Of a DNA stretch of 9,291 bases, positions 6,749 through 9,291 are shown piece after piece. The notes under the pieces were generated by a model. The model had not been told where the DNA came from. It searched no databases and saw nothing but the letters and a program-made list of their open reading frames with translations. How positions within the stretch are numbered: position 1 is the first letter of the stretch; each line of letters opens with the position of its first letter. The DNA comes from Caldilinea sp. Lineage in GTDB: Bacteria; Chloroflexota; Anaerolineae; Caldilineales; Caldilineaceae. Location: positions 7,834-17,124 of the forward strand of contig JAPLGY010000203.1 of NCBI GenBank assembly GCA_026389955.1, written 5' to 3'. A program made the translations under genes and the position numbers.

Positions 6749-8570
6749 GTGAGAGCTCCTTTTCAAGTTCGGCTTCCAGACGGGTCTGGGCCAGATAGAT
6801 GGAACGGTAGATTCCGGGTTGGGTGACCAGTTCGGCGTGGTTGCCTTGCTGCACAATCTGTCCGTGATCCAGCACCAGGATCAGATCGGCCTGCATGACG
6901 CTTTGGATGCGGTGGGCGATGATAAAAGTTGTACGTCCCTGCATCAGCCTGTGCAACGCCTGGCGGATAGCGGCTTCGGTTTCGAAGTCGACTGCCGAGG
7001 TCGAGTCGTCCAGGATCAAGATGCTGGGGTCTTTGAGCAAGGTTCGGGCGATTGCCACGCGCTGTTTCTGTCCGCCGGAGAGGGTGATGCCGCGTTCGCC
7101 GACCAGGGTGGCATAGCCGTGGGGCAGTTTGTCTCGGATCACATCGTGGATGGCTGCGGCGCGTGCGTGGGCTTCGACCTCGTTGTCTGCGACGGCGCGC
7201 ACCACCCCATAGGTGATGTTGTCTCGCACGGTGCGGCTGAACAGGAAGGGCTCTTGTTCGACGATCCCGATCTGTTGGCGGAGAAAGTGTCGCGGGTATT
7301 CTTTGAGTTCGATCCCGTCGAGCAGGATTCGGCCGCCGCTGTACTCATAAAAACGGGGGAGCAGGCTGACCAAAGAGGACTTTCCCGACCCTGTGCCCCC
7401 CAGCAGTGCGACCGACTGGCCCGGCTGGACGGTGAAGCTGATTCCGTTCAGGGCGGCCCGGTCGGTGCCTGCATAGGTGAGAGAGACATTCTCGAAGACG
7501 ATCTCGCCGCGGATCGGGCGGTCTGGGCGCACAGAGCCTTCGGCGATTGGTTCCCGTTCTTCGACGAGAATTTCTCGGATTCTGCCGAACGAAACCAGCC
7601 CTTCGGACATCTGCACGATCAGCCGCCCCAGATTGCGCAGCGGCCAGAGGATCCAGCCGACCAGCCCGGCATAGGCGATGTAGGTGCCGATGGTGAGCTC
7701 TCCCTGGATGGTCAGCCAGCCACCGAAGAGAAAGCCGCCGATCATCTGCCCGCCGCAGAGGATATCGGTGATGGGCCAGAACAGGGCATGCATCAGCAGC
7801 AGATGGCGGCCGCGTGCATACTTTTCGCGGTTGACCTTGTCAAATTTGTCTTCCTCGTATGCCTGGCGCGCAAAGGCTTTGACCACCCTGACCCCGCTCA
7901 GATTTTCTTGCAGCGTGCTCGACAGTTTGGCTTCCTGTTGTTGGTAGGCGTCGTAGGCTTGTTCGACGCGGCGAAAGAAGAAGATGGAGATGACGAGCAC
8001 GAAGGGCACGACGAGGATAGAGACCCAGGCCAGCCGCCAATCGAGCAGGTAGATTGCGAGCAGGTTGACGACGAAGAGCACCACGATCCGCCCGGCTTCA
8101 ATCGCCTGGTCCGCAAAAAAACGTCGAATCGTATCGATGTCTGACGTGGAGCGTTGGATCAGATCGCCGGTCTGGGTCTGGTCGTGGTAGGTAAAGTGCA
8201 GCCGCTGCAGATGGTCGTAGAGGTATTCGCGCAGCCGAAGGGCGATCCCTTCTGCTGTTTTGGCCGCCAGCTGTCGGCTGTTGAAGGTGCTCAGCGACTG
8301 AATGGCTGCCAATCCCAGAAAGCCACCGACATAGACGGCCAGATGTAGACTGCGGTCGCTGGCCACCAGATAGTGGTCGATAAAATAGCGCAGCAGCAAA
8401 AAGGTTGCAGTGTTCATGATGGCTGCAAGCCCCATGCTGAGCGTCGAAAAAAGATAGTTGATGCGGAAACCGGTCATCAACCGCCAAAAACCGATCAGTT
8501 TGTTGACGCCGACGGTTTGTCTCAGGTCGAAATTGAGTGCTGCGGAAGAAGGTGGATTGTCTTCAAACAT
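6741..8570 (-). CDS. ABC exporter half-transporter (first subunit, degenerate-site type)
   Basis: 609 residues from ATG 8570, preceded by AGGA six nt upstream. An upstream in-frame ATG at 8606 (numbering below counts from it) lies inside a terminator hairpin and has no ribosome site. The type IV exporter membrane domain covers about residues 50-340. NBD motifs are GGTGSGKS (Walker A, 403-410), Q-loop Gln451, LSGGQ (509-513), ILILD-D (Walker B, Asp533, followed by Asp534 instead of Glu), SAVD (537-540, D-loop) and H-loop His565. Asp in place of the catalytic Glu with a canonical signature is the pattern of the degenerate partner in heterodimeric exporters such as TM287/288, BmrCD and LmrCD. 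It should sit in the cytoplasmic membrane and pair with the downstream subunit to export drugs, lipids or peptides. That partner is broken here, so function in this strain is doubtful unless it homodimerises or has another partner. Confidence 0.92.
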   Translation of the reverse strand: MFEDNPPSSAALNFDLRQTVGVNKLIGFWRLMTGFRINYLFSTLSMGLAAIMNTATFLLLRYFIDHYLVASDRSLHLAVYVGGFLGLAAIQSLSTFNSRQLAAKTAEGIALRLREYLYDHLQRLHFTYHDQTQTGDLIQRSTSDIDTIRRFFADQAIEAGRIVVLFVVNLLAIYLLDWRLAWVSILVVPFVLVISIFFFRRVEQAYDAYQQQEAKLSSTLQENLSGVRVVKAFARQAYEEDKFDKVNREKYARGRHLLLMHALFWPITDILCGGQMIGGFLFGGWLTIQGELTIGTYIAYAGLVGWILWPLRNLGRLIVQMSEGLVSFGRIREILVEEREPIAEGSVRPDRPIRGEIVFENVSLTYAGTDRAALNGISFTVQPGQSVALLGGTGSGKSSLVSLLPRFYEYSGGRILLDGIELKEYPRHFLRQQIGIVEQEPFLFSRTVRDNITYGVVRAVADNEVEAHARAAAIHDVIRDKLPHGYATLVGERGITLSGGQKQRVAIARTLLKDPSILILDDSTSAVDFETEAAIRQALHRLMQGRTTFIIAHRIQSVMQADLILVLDHGQIVQQGNHAELVTQPGIYRSIYLAQTRLEAELEKELSHG

Positions 8571-8591
8571 GAGTTTTCCTGCGCTCTGAAC

Positions 8592-8629
8592 AAAAAAAAC
8601 AGGCATTCGGACAAAAACGCCGATGCCTG
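8592..8629 (-). terminator. Intrinsic terminator just upstream of the ABC genes (leader terminator 2)
   Basis: On the minus strand, CAGGCATCGG (8629-8620), a 9-nt loop and CCGAATGCCTG (8610-8600, one bulged base) form a 10-bp stem followed directly by eight U (8599-8592). This is a textbook Rho-independent terminator. It ends only about 22 nt before the ATG of the first ABC gene, so leftward transcripts must pass it to express the exporter. Confidence 0.85.
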
Positions 8630-8652
8630 GTGGGCTTGGAGAATGTTCCGGT

Positions 8653-8679
8653 CTGCAAGGCGTTTCACGCCAAGGGCAG
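8653..8679 (-). other. Leader hairpin between the two terminators
   Basis: In the minus-strand transcript, GGCGT-GAA-ACGCC (8671-8659) forms a 5-bp stem with a 3-nt loop. The flanking CTGC (8679-8676) and GCAG (8656-8653) can pair across a small internal loop. No U-tract follows. It may be part of the leader fold. Confidence 0.4.
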
Positions 8680-8693
8680 ATGGAGCAAACAAA

Positions 8694-8728
8694 AAAGCCG
8701 CAGGCACCGGTGCAGTGCGTGCGGCTTT
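8694..8728 (-). terminator. Intrinsic terminator in the ABC leader (leader terminator 1)
   Basis: On the minus strand, AAAGCCGCA (8728-8720) and TGCGGCTTT (8702-8694) pair perfectly over 9 bp. The U-rich tract runs on through 8691 and, after one G, gives three more U. The loop contains a 10-bp palindrome, GCACCGGTGC (8704-8713). It starts 18 nt after the stop codon of the leader ORF, a spacing suited to ribosome-mediated attenuation. Confidence 0.75.
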
Positions 8729-8746
8729 GTCATGCGACTTTACAGT

Positions 8747-8827
8747 CTACTCATGCGGGGCAGACACACTGCTTCCTTGACAGGCAACCCTATCAACGGG
8801 ACCAGCTTGGGGTGAAGGTTTCATCAT
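8747..8827 (-). CDS. Candidate 26-codon leader peptide upstream of the ABC exporter
   Basis: An ORF of 26 codons from ATG 8827 to TAG 8747-8749, preceded by GGAG with 6-nt spacing. An in-frame ATG at 8839 would give 30 residues but has a poorer ribosome site. The peptide starts MMKPSPQAG and ends VSAPHE, with no long run of one amino acid, so classic amino-acid-starvation attenuation is not indicated. It lies downstream of a good promoter. Its last six codons form one arm of the long-range stem, and its stop is 18 nt before terminator 1. The multidrug exporter BmrCD of Bacillus subtilis is known to be controlled through a translated leader (BmrB) and transcription attenuation; a similar arrangement is inferred here. 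Short ORFs occur by chance, so this is a candidate only. Confidence 0.4.
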   Translation of the reverse strand: MMKPSPQAGPVDRVACQGSSVSAPHE

Positions 8828-8875
8828 CAAAAGCTCCATTGTCTGTCAGCTCTTTTTAGGGAGCGTCTGCATGAG
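8750..8875 (-). promoter_or_regulatory. Structured leader RNA domain closed by a long-range stem
   Basis: In the minus-strand transcript, CTCATGC (8875-8869) pairs with GCATGAG (8756-8750), and the adjoining AGAC (8868-8865) with GTCT (8765-8762), across a 5-nt bulge. Inside, GCTCC/GGAGC and TGACAG/CTGTCA can form further helices. I compared it by eye with guanidine-I, SAM, c-di-GMP, T-box and yybP-ykoY consensus elements and found no convincing match. It may be an unclassified riboswitch or a translation-coupled switch. Confidence 0.45.
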
Positions 8876-8885
8876 AAATTCTCAT
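8871..8885. promoter_or_regulatory. Candidate operator palindrome at the ABC operon start
   Basis: ATGAGAAATTCTCAT is a perfect 7-1-7 palindrome covering about +2 to +16 of the predicted transcript. A repressor dimer (MarR, TetR or PadR type) bound here would block initiation. It overlaps the 5' arm of the long-range leader stem, so it may instead be part of RNA folding. No regulator gene is visible in the window. Confidence 0.45.
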
Positions 8886-8893
8886 CTGTTCCC

Positions 8894-8923
8894 AATGTAG
8901 CATACCCGTTTGTGGGTTGTCAA
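8894..8923 (-). promoter_or_regulatory. Sigma-70-type promoter for the ABC exporter operon
   Basis: On the minus strand there is a perfect -35 box TTGACA (8918-8923), an 18-nt spacer, and TACATT (8894-8899) as -10, extended by TGC just before it. The predicted start is near 8887, which gives a leader of about 315 nt before ATG 8570. It lies just after the 3' end of the neighbouring gene, so the exporter operon has its own promoter. Confidence 0.6.
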
Positions 8924-8954
8924 GCAGGGGAGCGCAGAAACAGCAGTTCCCTCT

Positions 8955-8970
8955 CGGCAACGGTTTGCCG
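8955..8970 (-). terminator. Short hairpin directly after the right-edge gene
   Basis: CGGCAA and TTGCCG form a perfect 6-bp stem with a 4-nt loop, ending 1 nt from the stop codon of the right-edge gene. There is no U-tract on the minus strand, so it is at most a weak terminator or 3'-end stabiliser. Confidence 0.35.
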
Positions 8971-8971
8971 T

Positions 8972-9291
8972 TCACGGACGCGCGGCGGAGCCCCGCGCCT
9001 GCCATGCGGCCAGCACCGGAGCGAGCTGTTCGGCAGCGGTGATGCCGCGCACCGCCTCGAGAAAGCTTTTCACATCTGGCGTCAGAGCACGCAGTTCGGT
9101 CAACTGGGCACCCAGCGGGCTGGTTGCAGCTGCGCTGGTTCCATAGCTGCCGTGAAAGGCAAAGTAGGCCTGGTTGAGCTTGCGGATGGGGTAGCCGTTC
9201 TCGACAAAGAGCAGGCGGCGGATTTCCATGTAGGCTTCGGCGTCTGCGATGCGGCCGAGTGCCAGGTACTGGTCGACGATCTCGCGGGTAT
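8972..9291 (-). CDS. Protein of unknown function, C-terminal part (5' end outside window)
   Basis: The reading frame is open from the right edge to TGA at 8972-8974, giving 105 visible residues. An internal ATG at 9229 is not needed as a start, because the coding character continues upstream of it (TREIVDQYLALGRI and onward). The segment looks alpha-helical and soluble, with a conspicuous aromatic block KLNQAYFAFHGSYGTS, a short turn with SPLG, and a C-terminal amphipathic stretch (SFLEAVRGI, AEQLAPVLAAW). No membrane segment or known catalytic motif is visible in this part. I do not recognise the family with confidence. It shares direction with the ABC operon, but a promoter and hairpin intervene, so it is probably a separate transcription unit. 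Confidence 0.75.
   Translation of the reverse strand, partial: TREIVDQYLALGRIADAEAYMEIRRLLFVENGYPIRKLNQAYFAFHGSYGTSAAATSPLGAQLTELRALTPDVKSFLEAVRGITAAEQLAPVLAAWQARGSAARP

Noticed and set aside
6749..6856. 36-codon N-terminal extension of the second ABC subunit
   Set aside because: It lies inside the first ABC gene. ATG 6748 has an ideally spaced AGGAG and an 8-bp overlap typical of coupled genes.
6819..8144. 441-codon open frame on the plus strand opposite the first ABC subunit
   Set aside because: Acidic, motif-free translation antisense to a gene with complete ABC signatures; an artefact of codon bias.
8571..8606. Upstream ATG (8606) for the first ABC subunit
   Set aside because: It is buried in the terminator hairpin and its codons include the U-tract; ATG 8570 has its own ribosome binding site.
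8700..8735. GACAAAGCCGCAC resembling part of a c-di-GMP-I riboswitch
   Set aside because: The AAAGCCGC stretch is explained by the terminator stem, and the rest of the GEMM consensus is missing.
8770..8790. AGGAAGCAG on the minus strand resembling the SRP RNA domain IV loop
   Set aside because: The pairing partner and the GGAA tetraloop of the SRP hairpin are absent, and the stretch lies within the leader ORF.
1..9291. CRISPR arrays, tRNA or rRNA genes, transposases
   Set aside because: I saw no regularly spaced direct repeats, tRNA-like cloverleaf, rRNA sequence or transposase motif on either strand.

Overview
The window looks like chromosomal DNA of a high-GC bacterium. Gene style (short overlaps, GTG starts, a bacterial glycerol-1-phosphate-type dehydrogenase, a paired ABC exporter) would fit a Chloroflexota lineage such as the Anaerolineae/Caldilineae, but that placement is impression only; no rRNA or other marker gene is present.

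Left half (1-4209, + strand): a tight sugar/polyol catabolic operon. It holds the last codons of an FGGY kinase, an SDR dehydrogenase overlapping its stop, a complete ribulokinase-like FGGY kinase, a glycerol-1-phosphate-dehydrogenase (AraM/EgsA) family protein and an RpiB/LacAB-type isomerase. Together these supply oxidation, phosphorylation, polyol-phosphate oxidation and aldose/ketose-phosphate isomerisation. The RpiB-like enzyme keeps the catalytic Cys but has Ser where E. coli RpiB has its ring-opening His, which suggests a substrate other than ribose 5-phosphate, possibly a tetrulose phosphate. A perfect 11-bp hairpin (4224-4249) separates this operon from the convergent genes.

Middle (4252-5139, - strand): a TVP38/TMEM64 (VTT/DedA-like) membrane protein. 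A candidate promoter lies upstream of it, and a perfect 12-bp inverted repeat with an extra 6-bp outer arm spans the predicted transcription start.

Right half (5140-8930, - strand): an operon of two ABC exporter half-transporters that overlap by 8 bp, arranged like heterodimeric multidrug exporters (TM287/288, BmrCD, LmrCD). The first is intact but has Asp in place of the catalytic Glu after Walker B, as in the degenerate partner of such pairs. The second is broken: about 90 codons, from the Q-loop through the signature motif and Walker B, are missing and the remainder is out of frame. That subunit should have carried the active ATPase site. Upstream is an elaborate control region: a good promoter, a 7-1-7 palindrome at the predicted start, a long-range stem enclosing a 26-codon leader ORF with a good ribosome binding site, and two intrinsic terminators before the first ABC start codon. 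This layout suggests ribosome-mediated attenuation, as described for BmrCD.

The right edge (8972-9291, - strand) is the C-terminal part of a protein I do not recognise.
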